From Halobacterium noricense (GTDB lineage Archaea; Halobacteriota; Halobacteria; Halobacteriales; Halobacteriaceae), in contig NZ_CP089469.1 of the NCBI RefSeq assembly GCF_021233435.1, forward strand, positions 1 to 64,000: a DNA stretch of 64,000 nucleotides. The letters run 5' to 3'. The position numbers and the translations under genes are program-made. The notes below the pieces were generated by a model that saw only the letters and a program-made list of their open reading frames with translations, ran no database searches and had not been told where the DNA came from. Below are positions 1 through 8,016 of this stretch, in pieces (the first letter of the stretch is position 1; every line of letters starts with the position of its first letter).

Positions 1-47
1 AAACGACCAAAACGAACGAAACGAACATAACGAGAAAAACGAAGATA
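1..47 (+). repeat. Five tandem 9-bp AACGA units upstream of parA1
   Basis: AACGA begins at positions 2, 11, 20, 29 and 38, an exact 9-bp period, with one extra copy at 15. The array ends directly at the parA start codon and may continue to the left of the window. The same period and core recur inside the downstream partner gene. By analogy with the iterated sites bound by ribbon-helix-helix partition proteins, this is probably a centromere (parS-like) and autoregulatory operator. That role is inferred. Confidence 0.7.
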
Positions 48-866
48 ATGACTGACACCAATACCGCACGAATCACGGTAGCGAACCAGAAGGGAGGCGC
101 GGGGAAGACTACCGACGTCATTCATACTGGCGGCGCACTCTCTGCGCGAGGCCACGACGTCCTCCTGGTCGATATCGACTACCACGGAGGGCTCACCTGC
201 TCGCTTGGCTACAACGATCTGTACTACGACACCGACCGCACAACGCTGTTCGACGTCCTCGACTTCGACCAGATGGAGTCGGTGAACGACATCATCGTCG
301 AGCACGAGGAATTCGACATCCTTCCCGCCAGCGAGAAACTCGCGAACAACAAGAACATCCAGACGCTGCTTGAGGCGCCGAAGAGTCGCGAGCGGTTGGA
401 GATGACTCTCGACGAACTCGAGAAGGACTACGACTACATCATTGTCGACACGCCGCCATCCCTGAACGTCCTCACCGACAACGCCCTCGTCGCAACCGGC
501 AACGTCGTTATCCCCGTCATTCCCGAGAAGCTCAACGCCAACAGCCTCCAGATTTTCGCAAAGCAACTGAGTTCCCTCGAACAGGCGTACGGAGACATCA
601 ACCGGCTCGCCATCGTCTGTAACCGTGTCGAGCAGAACGCCGAGCACCGTGACACTATCGAGGAGATCAAGTCGGCGTACTCCCTCCCGGTGTTCGAGAT
701 CCCGAAGCGGACCGACCTCTCTCAGTCGATTGGCGAGGGTGTGTCCGTCTTCGGCTTCGGCAAGGAGAACCAGCGCGTCGAGGATGCACGCGACCTGTTC
801 AACGAGATCGCCGACCTGTTCGATGAGACGTTTGAGAAGACCGCACCTGAGGAGGTGGAAGCATGA
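48..866 (+). CDS. parA: ParA-family partition ATPase (locus 1)
   Basis: A deviant-Walker P-loop ATPase that would segregate the replicon. The N-terminus has the ParA signature NQKGGAGKTT (about residues 13-22) with the signature lysine. The second motif (Walker A') is DIDYHGG where DxDPQGN is usual. The Walker B-like segment is YIIVDTPPS. The length of 272 aa is normal for plasmid ParA/Soj proteins. It overlaps the partner gene by 4 bp (ATGA), so the two are translationally coupled. The start directly abuts the AACGA array, which suggests autoregulation. It differs in sequence from the second ParA at 40489, so the two loci are probably separate incompatibility systems. Confidence 0.93.
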   Translation: MTDTNTARITVANQKGGAGKTTDVIHTGGALSARGHDVLLVDIDYHGGLTCSLGYNDLYYDTDRTTLFDVLDFDQMESVNDIIVEHEEFDILPASEKLANNKNIQTLLEAPKSRERLEMTLDELEKDYDYIIVDTPPSLNVLTDNALVATGNVVIPVIPEKLNANSLQIFAKQLSSLEQAYGDINRLAIVCNRVEQNAEHRDTIEEIKSAYSLPVFEIPKRTDLSQSIGEGVSVFGFGKENQRVEDARDLFNEIADLFDETFEKTAPEEVEA

Positions 867-1270
867 CCGACGGTTGGGGCGATGCATCCGGCATCGAGGG
901 CAACTACGAAGAGGAGGACGACGAGGCTGATTCCAGCGAAACGAGTGAGGTGAGTGAAACGGTGGAAACCAGTTCATCGACCGAAACGACCGAATCGACT
1001 TCAACGAAGGAAACGAACGAAACGAGCAAAACGAAGACGAACATCAAGGACGAATGGAATGGGCGGACGATCTACATTCCCGACGATGTCCTCGACGAGA
1101 TGGAGGATACCTACCTCGAGTCCCAGCTGAAGCTCCGCAAGGCGGGGCAGGACGAGTTCAAGAAGAACCGTCACTTCTACCCGCTACTCGTCCAGTTCGG
1201 TGTTGAGGCGCTCTCTGATGCGGATGCTGAGGAAATCCAGGCTCGGCTCTCGGAACTCGGCGACGAATGA
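863..1270 (+). CDS. ParA partner protein with repeats encoded in its linker (locus 1)
   Basis: A 135-aa acidic protein, probably the DNA-binding half of the partition pair. Residues about 20-60 are low-complexity Glu/Thr/Ser, made of tripeptides such as ETS, ETT, ETN and KTK that come from an underlying 9-bp DNA repeat. The C-terminal 80 residues (NIKDEWNGRTIYIPDD to HFYPLLVQFG) match the partner at 41252 and could fold as a strand followed by helices, like a ribbon-helix-helix domain. The family is not one I can name. The role rests on overlap with parA and on the repeat shared with the parA upstream region. Confidence 0.8.
   Translation: MTDGWGDASGIEGNYEEEDDEADSSETSEVSETVETSSSTETTESTSTKETNETSKTKTNIKDEWNGRTIYIPDDVLDEMEDTYLESQLKLRKAGQDEFKKNRHFYPLLVQFGVEALSDADAEEIQARLSELGDE
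940..1034 (+). repeat. 9-bp phased AACGA repeats inside the partner gene
   Basis: AACGA or one/two-mismatch forms occur every 9 bp: AACGA at 940, 985, 1003, 1012, 1021 and 1030; AACGG at 958; AACCA at 967; ATCGA at 976 and 994; a poorer match at 949. The period matches the array in front of parA. Nine base pairs is three codons, so it appears in the protein as an E-T-x repeat. Probably extra binding sites for the partition complex. Confidence 0.75.
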
Positions 1271-1297
1271 CCTTGCGCAGAGCGAGGCTCAGAATTT

Positions 1298-1320
1298 TGT
1301 ATAGCGATATACGATATACA
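1298..1320. promoter_or_regulatory. AT-rich imperfect palindrome after locus 1
   Basis: CGATATA occurs twice in tandem (1305 and 1312) inside an imperfect palindrome (TGTATA...TATACA) in the 273-bp gap between the partition operon and the integrase gene. It could be an operator or promoter. The gap shows nothing else of note. Confidence 0.3.
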
Positions 1321-1543
1321 TTCTACTGTATTACGGATTTCCGGTACTAAGAGACTCTAGACCTCCGAATTCTCCCGATGAGCCGAATACAACAAGTGGT
1401 CCTGATTATGCCCGTAATCACGACCACTTTGAAGTACCCCGGCGCCGTCGGTGAAGCACGAATGCTGCAACCGCCTCACGACGACGCTTCCCCCAGGGTA
1501 GAGGACCCGAGACCGGGGCTGCAGGACGGTGGAGGGCCGGTGA

Positions 1544-2776
1544 ATGCCTGACCGAGCGCTTTCGACGCCGCTCGACGACAGCTTCGAGCGCTACCTCCAA
1601 GACAAGGGGAAAGGCCGGGGCGGCGGCGGTGGGAACTATCGACGTAACGCTGCACGCGAGCTCGAACGGTTCGCCGAGTGGGCCGCCGGCGACCGCGGCG
1701 CCGACGACTGGACCGGGATCGTCCCCGACGACATCGACCGCGAGCCGACCTTCGACGATCTCGACGAACGCGTGTTCCGGGAGTACGCCCGGCATCTCGG
1801 TGGAGATCGGGGACTCAAGCAGAACACGGTACAAACCTATTACCGCTATATCTCTGCCTGGTGTGGGTGGTGTGTCAACGAAGGGTATCTCGAGGCGCAT
1901 TACGCGCAGCGGGCGAGTGCGATGGCACCGTTACCGGAGGACGACGGCCGCAAGCCCGGAGACCAACAGGCCTGGACGTCCGAACAGCGCCACGCCCTCA
2001 CCCGCCACGTCGACGAACGGGCCCGCGACGCCGTCGAGACGTACACGACACTCCCGGAGGGTACTGACCCCCTCGACAAGCAGCGAGCACGCTACGCGGC
2101 GCTGAAGGCGGCTCGTGACCGGGCGCTGGTGTTCGTCCTCGCGTACACCGCCGTCCGCGTCGGAGAACTCCTCCGCGATCCGAACGACCCGCGCCGGCGC
2201 GGCGTCCGTTGGGAGGACCTCTCCCTCGACGACGGGAGTATGGACGTCTACCGGAAGAAACAGCAATGGGACGCCGCGAGTCTCCCCGACCCGGTGATCT
2301 CGCCGCTACGGAGCTACCGCCAGCTGATGGACCCACCGACGGAGCGCTGGCCGGTGTTTCCCACGTTCGACCAGCGGACGCTCGCAGGGCTCGTCCAGGA
2401 TGATCTCGCCGACCGAGGAGAACATACGGAGGCAATCGCCGAACGCCGTGGGGAGTACGCTCGCGACCTCCTCCTGGCGCTCGATGAGGATATTCGGCCG
2501 CCGTCGATCACGACGGACGGCGCACGGTCGATTCTCCAACGCCTCTCTGAGGCCGCAGAGATCGATATCGACCATCCGAAACACGACTATCTCGCCCCGC
2601 ACGGTGGTCGGCGTGGGATGGGAGAAGTTCTCGTTCGAGCATTCGGATACACGGTTGCCGCCCGGTATCTCGACAATTCAGAGGAGATGGTGAGAGAGCG
2701 GTATTCACATATCGAGGCCGGAGAACTCGGTAATGTCGCTACTGAGGCGCTCGAGGAGATCGATAGTATACCGTAG
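1544..2776 (+). CDS. Tyrosine recombinase (XerD/phage-integrase type)
   Basis: A 410-aa site-specific recombinase that cuts and rejoins DNA through a phosphotyrosine. It has an N-terminal SAM-like core-binding region (about 30-140) and a C-terminal catalytic domain. The catalytic residues are visible: Arg in YTAVRVGELL, the H-x-x-R box as PHGGRRGMGE, and the nucleophile Tyr387 in RERYSHI. The protein is complete. A 5'-truncated, nearly identical copy lies at 49607-50761, so this gene has taken part in a duplication. It probably integrates, or resolves multimers of, the replicon. No attachment site could be identified. Confidence 0.92.
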   Translation: MPDRALSTPLDDSFERYLQDKGKGRGGGGGNYRRNAARELERFAEWAAGDRGADDWTGIVPDDIDREPTFDDLDERVFREYARHLGGDRGLKQNTVQTYYRYISAWCGWCVNEGYLEAHYAQRASAMAPLPEDDGRKPGDQQAWTSEQRHALTRHVDERARDAVETYTTLPEGTDPLDKQRARYAALKAARDRALVFVLAYTAVRVGELLRDPNDPRRRGVRWEDLSLDDGSMDVYRKKQQWDAASLPDPVISPLRSYRQLMDPPTERWPVFPTFDQRTLAGLVQDDLADRGEHTEAIAERRGEYARDLLLALDEDIRPPSITTDGARSILQRLSEAAEIDIDHPKHDYLAPHGGRRGMGEVLVRAFGYTVAARYLDNSEEMVRERYSHIEAGELGNVATEALEEIDSIP

Positions 2777-2812
2777 TAACATATTTCGAGTGTGAGGGGT
2801 AGACCGTCGCGT

Positions 2813-3466
2813 TCACACCGCGTCGACGGTGAACAGCGAGTCGTCGCTGAGGACGACCTGTACCCGGCGGTGCCAGGCGTCAGCAAAGGCCTCCCGTTGC
2901 TGGTCGCTTGCCGATCCGTCGAGAATCCCCTGGAGGTTCCCGATCGCGGGTCCACCGCCAGGAACATCGCTGACGTGGTAGGCCACTTCGACGGTCTCGT
3001 CCGTGTCGGTTCGCCGGAACCGGAACGTCGGGTCCGCCGTGTCCGGGTCGAACGCGTCGAAGCGCAGGAGGTCGCGGCGGCCGCCATAGCCGCCGGCGAG
3101 CCCGCTGAATCCGTCATCGCCGGTCGCGCCAGTCACGTACGAGATGATGCGGCTCATCACGCCGTACGCGGCATCGTCCTGCGGGCCGGCCGTCTGGACC
3201 TCGATTTCGCTCCGGACTGGATAGTCGTCGGGATACAGGGCGTCGAGCCCGAGCTGGACGATCCGATAGGCACCCGAGGCTGTCGGACAGGAGTGTCCGG
3301 CTTCTTTCACCGCGTCCCGGTAGGTGACGACGAACGGCTCGCCCGGTTCGAGGACGCCGAGGGCCTCCGCGACGGGGTCGCGGATTTCGATCGGGTCGGC
3401 GTCGTAGTCGACCTGCCAATTGGTTCTCGTCTGGGTCGTGTCAGTCGCAGTCGAATTCGATGTCAT
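2813..3466 (-). CDS. FmdE-like metal-binding protein
   Basis: A 217-aa protein whose core resembles the FmdE domain of formylmethanofuran dehydrogenase subunit E: GHSCPTASGAYR (about residues 57-68) followed by LYPDDYPVR and a GATGDDGFSG segment. Free-standing FmdE proteins bind metal, but their reactions are mostly unknown. It lies 28 bp downstream of a heavy-metal ATPase on the same strand, so a role in metal handling is likely. I see no membrane segments or export signal. The start was chosen for its Thr/Asn-rich beginning just after the ATPase stop. Confidence 0.65.
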   Translation of the reverse strand: MTSNSTATDTTQTRTNWQVDYDADPIEIRDPVAEALGVLEPGEPFVVTYRDAVKEAGHSCPTASGAYRIVQLGLDALYPDDYPVRSEIEVQTAGPQDDAAYGVMSRIISYVTGATGDDGFSGLAGGYGGRRDLLRFDAFDPDTADPTFRFRRTDTDETVEVAYHVSDVPGGGPAIGNLQGILDGSASDQQREAFADAWHRRVQVVLSDDSLFTVDAV

Positions 3467-3494
3467 GAGTTGTGGTTGTGATCGTGTCTCGTGG

Positions 3495-5414
3495 TCAGTA
3501 GCGGAGCAGTCGCATCCCGTTGAGGATGACGAGGAGGACGCTGGCCTCGTGGACCAGCATTCCCGACGCGAGGGTGACGTAGCTGGTGAGCACGCCCGCG
3601 AGGAGGACGGTCACGGTCAGCACCGCGAGCCCGACGTTCTCGAGGACGTTCCAGCGCGTCGCCTTGCTGAGTTTGACCGCGTACGGGATGCGTTCGAGGT
3701 CGTCGGCCATCAGCGCCATGTCCGCCGTCTCGATGGCGGTGTCCGTCCCGGCAGCGCCCATCGCGATGCCGACGTCGGCGGTCGCCAGCGACGGCGCGTC
3801 GTTGATGCCGTCGCCGACCATCGCGACGACGTGGCCGTCGGCCTGGTAGCCCTCGATGACGGACTGCTTGTCCTCGGGGAGGAGTTCGGCACGGTAGTCG
3901 TCGATGCCGACTTCCTCGGCAACGGCGGCGGCCGTCCGCTCGTTGTCGCCGGTGAGCATCACCGTCTCAATGCCGGCCTCCTGAAGCGCCGCGACGACCC
4001 CAGGAGCGGCCTCCCGGAGCTCGTCCCGCATCGCAATCGCGCCGATGACGTCCCCGTCCCGAACGACGTGGACGACTGTCTCGCCGCGCCCCTCACGCTC
4101 GCGGACGTAGTCGGCGACCCGACTGGGGACGTCGATGTCGCGGTCGTCCAGCAGTGCGCGGTTGCCGACAACAACTTCGTGGCCATCGGTATGGGTGATA
4201 ACGCCCTTCCCGGCGACCACGTCGAAATCGTCCGGATCGGGGATCGACTGGAGGCTGGCGTCCGTATCGTCCGCCTGGGCGACCGTCGTTCCGCCGTCCG
4301 TCGCGGCGGTCGGATCCTCGCGGGCCGCGTCGACGATGGCGTCAGCGAGGTGGTGTTCGCTCTTCTTCTCGGCGGTCGCCGCGAGTGAGAGGACCTCGTC
4401 ATCAGCAGCGCCGAACCCCTCAACATCGGCGACGGTGGTCTCGCCCTTCGTGAGGGTGCCGGTCTTGTCGAAGGCGACAAGGTCGATCTTGCCGGCGCGT
4501 TCGAGGTGTTCGCCACCCTTCATCAGCACGCCAGACCGAGCGGCGTTGCCGATGGCCGAGACGATGCTGACCGGTGGCCCGATGACCAGCGCGCCGGGAC
4601 AGCCGATGACCAACAGGGTCAGTGACAGGATCGCGTTCTGCGTGACGGCGTACGCACCGATAGCGAGCACGATGACGGCCGGCGTGTAATACTTCGCGAA
4701 CCGGTCGATGAGACTCTCCGTGGGCGACTGGGCCTCTTGGGCCTCCTCGACACGGCGGATGATCCGTTCGAGCGTCGTATCCGAGCCCGCACCCGTCGTT
4801 CGGATCTCCAGTGCGCCTTCTTGATTGACCGTCCCGGCGTAGACCTCGTCGCCGTCGGCCTTGTGGACGGGCGCGCTCTCGCCGGTGACTGGTGCTTGGT
4901 TGACGGCGCTCTCGCCGTCGACGACGTCACCGTCGACCGGAATCTTTCCGCCCGGCTTTACGACGACGACTTCGTCCTCTTCGACCTCGCGGGCGGGGAC
5001 TTCTTGGAGTTCCCCGTCGCGACGGACGGTCGCCGTGTCGGGCGTCATCTCCAGCAGCTCCTGGAGGGCAGTCCGGGTCTTCCGCATCGTCCGTCCCTCG
5101 AGGTAGCTGCCGAGGCTGAACAGGAAGACGACGGCGGCGGCCTCCCAGTACTCCCCGATGATGATGGCCCCGATGGCGGCTAGCGTCACCAGCGTCTTGA
5201 TGCCGAGCGTCCGGTTGGTGACCTCGTGGTAGGCGGTCTTGGCGATGTCGTAGCCACCCACGATCGTCGCGAGGATGAGGATGGCGGCGCTCGCCGTATT
5301 GAAACTCGTGAGGTAGCCCAGACTCCAGCCACCGCCGTAGAGCAGGCCACTCGTCGCCGTGACGATGGCCTTCCGGTGTTTCCGGTAGTACTGCGTGATC
5401 GATTGTTTGTTCAT
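3495..5414 (-). CDS. Heavy-metal P1B-type ATPase
   Basis: A 639-aa membrane pump that moves a metal ion across the cytoplasmic membrane using ATP. In order it shows paired N-terminal membrane helices, the actuator TGESAPV, the transmembrane metal motif, the phosphorylation site [10 protein letters not shown], an N-domain and the hinge GDGINDAP, then two final helices. The metal motif reads GCPGALVIGPP, so the usual second cysteine of CPC is glycine; substrate cannot be read from it. It has no HMA domain of its own: that domain is the separate gene 4 bp upstream. The start at 5414 (MNKQSITQ) is preferred because upstream codons overlap the HMA gene. Confidence 0.92.
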   Translation of the reverse strand: MNKQSITQYYRKHRKAIVTATSGLLYGGGWSLGYLTSFNTASAAILILATIVGGYDIAKTAYHEVTNRTLGIKTLVTLAAIGAIIIGEYWEAAAVVFLFSLGSYLEGRTMRKTRTALQELLEMTPDTATVRRDGELQEVPAREVEEDEVVVVKPGGKIPVDGDVVDGESAVNQAPVTGESAPVHKADGDEVYAGTVNQEGALEIRTTGAGSDTTLERIIRRVEEAQEAQSPTESLIDRFAKYYTPAVIVLAIGAYAVTQNAILSLTLLVIGCPGALVIGPPVSIVSAIGNAARSGVLMKGGEHLERAGKIDLVAFDKTGTLTKGETTVADVEGFGAADDEVLSLAATAEKKSEHHLADAIVDAAREDPTAATDGGTTVAQADDTDASLQSIPDPDDFDVVAGKGVITHTDGHEVVVGNRALLDDRDIDVPSRVADYVREREGRGETVVHVVRDGDVIGAIAMRDELREAAPGVVAALQEAGIETVMLTGDNERTAAAVAEEVGIDDYRAELLPEDKQSVIEGYQADGHVVAMVGDGINDAPSLATADVGIAMGAAGTDTAIETADMALMADDLERIPYAVKLSKATRWNVLENVGLAVLTVTVLLAGVLTSYVTLASGMLVHEASVLLVILNGMRLLRY

Positions 5415-5418
5415 GGTG

Positions 5419-5634
5419 TTAGGCGGGCTGGGGCGTGTACCCCTGGTTTTCGATGGTCTGTGCGAAGGCGTCGGGGTCAGCGACGTTGTCGTCGTACTCA
5501 ATCTCGACGCGGCCGGTCGCGTAGTGGACTTCGACGTGCTGGACGCCGTCGACGTTCGAGAGGGCGCGTTCGACGGTGCTCGCACAGGTCGGGCAGTCGA
5601 AGTCCATGACGCGGAACTGGGTTGTGTCGCTCAT
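5419..5634 (-). CDS. Free-standing HMA-domain metal chaperone
   Basis: A 71-aa single heavy-metal-associated domain that would carry a metal ion to the ATPase encoded 4 bp downstream. The metal loop is DFDCPTCAST (two Cys spaced CxxC), in place of the common GMTCxxC. The rest has the expected length and pattern (VERALSNVDGV...VEIEYDD). First gene of a three-gene unit (HMA, ATPase, FmdE-like). Splitting the HMA domain from the pump suggests the chaperone acts in trans. Confidence 0.88.
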   Translation of the reverse strand: MSDTTQFRVMDFDCPTCASTVERALSNVDGVQHVEVHYATGRVEIEYDDNVADPDAFAQTIENQGYTPQPA

Positions 5635-5816
5635 TACAGTTTGAGGTAGTGCCCGCACCCCAATAACTATTTTTTAGATGATATGTTTGAATGGGGGAAT
5701 AGATGATTTGAACGGTCAAACGGGTCGTCTAGGGCTTTCAGTATCACGAACCCAGCGAACCCAGTTCCAAGCAGCGTGCCGCTAGCTTTTCCCGCCTGCT
5801 CATACTCAGTTCTCGT
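5635..5816. promoter_or_regulatory. Divergent promoter region between metal pump and regulator
   Basis: This 182-bp gap separates the divergently transcribed HMA/ATPase unit and a wHTH regulator. It contains an A/T-rich TATA-like stretch (about 5662-5680) and two related boxes, GATGATATGTTTGAA and GATGATTTGAACG, followed by GGTCAAAC. The regulator at 5817 probably acts here. Confidence 0.45.
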
Positions 5817-6341
5817 ATGAGTAGTTCCGGCACCGACCACCGGCTTGCGGACATCGCGTTGCGAGACACGCGGGTTTCGGACGCCATTGACGAACCGATG
5901 CGGGCGATGATCCTCGATATTCTCTCGGAGGAGGCGCTAACGGCAACCGAGGTCCACAAACGTCTTGATGACCGCGGCGTTGACCGCACGGAGAACACGG
6001 TCCGCCATCACATCAACGAGTTACGAGATGCCGGTCTCGTCGATGTGGTCCGCTTTGAGGAGGGGCGCGGCGGGACGACGAAGTACTACCACGCAAATAC
6101 GATCGTCCTCTCGTACTCGCTTCCTGAGTCAGCGGATGACGCTGTCGAGGAGATGATTGAGGCCGTTCAGCCCCAGATTTGGGATGCACTCGGGACGCTC
6201 ACAGAAGACCACGAGGACGCGATAGCGGAGATCGTCGCAGATATGCAACCGTGTGAGCACTGTCAGACCCAGAAGTACGAAACCTACGTGCTCCTAACTG
6301 TCCTCCGCCGGGCGTTCGTTCGTGCGCACAGAGAGTCCTAA
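5817..6341 (+). CDS. ArsR-like winged-helix metal-responsive regulator
   Basis: A 174-aa DNA-binding protein. Residues about 20-95 form a winged helix (LTATEVHKRLDDRGVDRTENTVRHHINELRDAGLVDV). The C-terminus carries a CEHCQTQKYE motif, a likely metal or thiol sensor. It faces the metal ATPase operon across a shared 182-bp promoter gap, so it probably represses or activates that pump. Metal identity is unknown. Confidence 0.85.
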   Translation: MSSSGTDHRLADIALRDTRVSDAIDEPMRAMILDILSEEALTATEVHKRLDDRGVDRTENTVRHHINELRDAGLVDVVRFEEGRGGTTKYYHANTIVLSYSLPESADDAVEEMIEAVQPQIWDALGTLTEDHEDAIAEIVADMQPCEHCQTQKYETYVLLTVLRRAFVRAHRES

Positions 6342-6432
6342 GCGACAAAATCGGGATTGTTGGGCTCCATCAATAAGGCCACAACATGAAATAATCGGTC
6401 GCTGAAGGCTGTGCATGGATCAAGATTACCGA

Positions 6433-6654
6433 TCAGCAACAACTGGTGTCGTCGGGAGTCCACTCGCACGCATTCCCGGTAGTTAGGTTGTTCTCGTCGA
6501 TATATGCGGAGAGGCAGGCGTAGTTACAGAAATACGTTGGTGAGCCACAGCCGTTCTCGCAATCGCGGACGCAGATTGGATCATGGTCGAAGATCCGGGA
6601 GTCACAGTACGCACATGTCTCGTCTGTTTCGGGGGTTGAGACAGTCGTCGACAT
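6433..6654 (-). CDS. Small cysteine-rich zinc-finger protein
   Basis: A 73-aa protein with several Cys pairs: CAYC, CVRDCENGC, FCNYAC and a terminal CC. The FCNYACLSAYI segment resembles TRASH/MYM-type metal-binding treble clefs found next to metal-resistance genes. No membrane segment. Start at MSTTVSTP; the longer open frame upstream looks non-coding. It may sense or buffer a metal. Function unknown. Confidence 0.7.
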   Translation of the reverse strand: MSTTVSTPETDETCAYCDSRIFDHDPICVRDCENGCGSPTYFCNYACLSAYIDENNLTTGNACEWTPDDTSCC

Positions 6655-6798
6655 ACTTGTGCTGAGGTGCCCCTCATAGAAAACGCTTCTTTGGGCTGTG
6701 ATCAGTGAAGGAGTCTCGATCACCACCTCCTCCTCGAATTAGCAGCCTTCCCACCACCTTTTCGAACAGCGTTGAAAACAGTCACCTGTTACAAATCC

Positions 6799-7440
6799 TC
6801 AGGTTTCGGTTTGCGTCGTCCGTCGATATCCTTCGTACAAGGCCGGCAATCCAAGAGGAAGTGCGAGGAATCCAAACCCGAGAAGGGCATATCGGTCTCT
6901 ATCCTGGTGTCGCACGACGAGGAAGGTCGTGACGATGCCGAATAACGCAATGACGTATGCGGTGTTGCTCCAGAGCACGTTGTAGGTCGAACAGTACAGC
7001 CAGCAAACGAACGTGTAGGCTGGGGCGTTCCAGGTCGGTGGATGGAGTTTCGGCCAGAAGAACCGGCAGTACGTGGTCCAGCCCAGCATTGCCAGGGTCG
7101 GCAACCCGACGAGCCATACCGCTGCCCCACGGCTTCTGTCACCGTATCGCCGGTATCCGGCGAGGAAGAGTGCGGGAAAGCAGAAAACCCACAGGCAGAT
7201 GCCGATAGTGTAGGTCACTGGCCAGTGTTCGATGCGGGGCTGTGCAACCGGCAGCCGTACTGCCTCGGGCAGCGTCGCCCACGGGAACGAGGGGTCGGGA
7301 ACGGGGTTCGTGAGGAACGCTACCAGACAGAGGACTGTCCCGACAAGTAGTCCGTACAGTCCCAGCGTCGTGTATCGGACGAGCCACGGTGGAAGCTGCA
7401 GATGCGTTGACTCTTGACGGCGGTCGGAGAATCCGGTCAT
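6799..7440 (-). CDS. Polytopic membrane protein, unknown function
   Basis: A 213-aa integral membrane protein with about five hydrophobic helices, conserved Trp/Tyr/His in loops (WPVTYTIGI, FWPKLHPPTW) and a charged cytoplasmic tail. I do not recognise the family. Its stop and a SHOCT-domain gene start lie close together on the same strand, suggesting one unit. A decayed second copy lies at 50778-51400, again beside SHOCT genes and the integrase, so this block has been duplicated. Confidence 0.75.
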   Translation of the reverse strand: MTGFSDRRQESTHLQLPPWLVRYTTLGLYGLLVGTVLCLVAFLTNPVPDPSFPWATLPEAVRLPVAQPRIEHWPVTYTIGICLWVFCFPALFLAGYRRYGDRSRGAAVWLVGLPTLAMLGWTTYCRFFWPKLHPPTWNAPAYTFVCWLYCSTYNVLWSNTAYVIALFGIVTTFLVVRHQDRDRYALLGFGFLALPLGLPALYEGYRRTTQTET

Positions 7441-7463
7441 CGTTCAAGTTTACCGGGTGGAAA

Positions 7464-7835
7464 TCAGGTATCTCGTTCGAGTGCTTCGCGTCGCTGTTCG
7501 TATTCCTCGTCGGTCAGCTCTCCGCGGGCGTAGGCGAGCCGGAGCTCCTCGAGGGCTTGGTCTGAGCTACTCTCACTTCCCGTAATCGCGCGGTAGATGA
7601 GGTAGCCACCGCCGACGAGGGCGGCGAGGAACAGTAACTGCATCACGATGCCGACGATGAACATCCAGCCAGGCATCGTCCCGTCGCCCCACATATGACC
7701 GCCCCACGTACCACCCATCATCGGACCGAACCCCATCATTCCGAAGCCCATGAAGAACAACGGGACGATGAATACGGCGCCGATGATAACGAGAAGGAGC
7801 GTGACAAGTCGTGTGTCGTCTGAATTTGTCGGCAT
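7464..7835 (-). CDS. SHOCT-domain small membrane protein
   Basis: A 123-aa protein with two hydrophobic helices flanking a Met/Gly/His-rich loop (MMGFGPMMGG...HMWGDG) and a C-terminal SHOCT motif (LEELRLAYARGELTDEEYEQR). Met/His-rich loops can bind copper; this is inferred. SHOCT motifs occur at the ends of many otherwise unrelated proteins. Three other SHOCT proteins of the same plan lie at 10022, 51435 and 52621. Confidence 0.85.
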   Translation of the reverse strand: MPTNSDDTRLVTLLLVIIGAVFIVPLFFMGFGMMGFGPMMGGTWGGHMWGDGTMPGWMFIVGIVMQLLFLAALVGGGYLIYRAITGSESSSDQALEELRLAYARGELTDEEYEQRREALERDT

Positions 7836-8016
7836 ATTGTGATCCCTCCGTGAGTTTGGTTCTCAAGTATTACTACGTACTAACTATTCAATGCGGTTAT
7901 GCCTTCGACCTGCGTGCTTCTCCCACCGCTATTCTTTTGAATTCATACTTCCCACGGCTCTAACCCGAACTATCTGAAGGAAAACTGCAAAAGATGATCC
8001 GCACGATGAAACATCT

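Noticed and set aside
940-1034. Tandem repeats as a CRISPR array
   Set aside because: The unit is 9 bp with no spacers and lies within a coding region; no cas genes are present.
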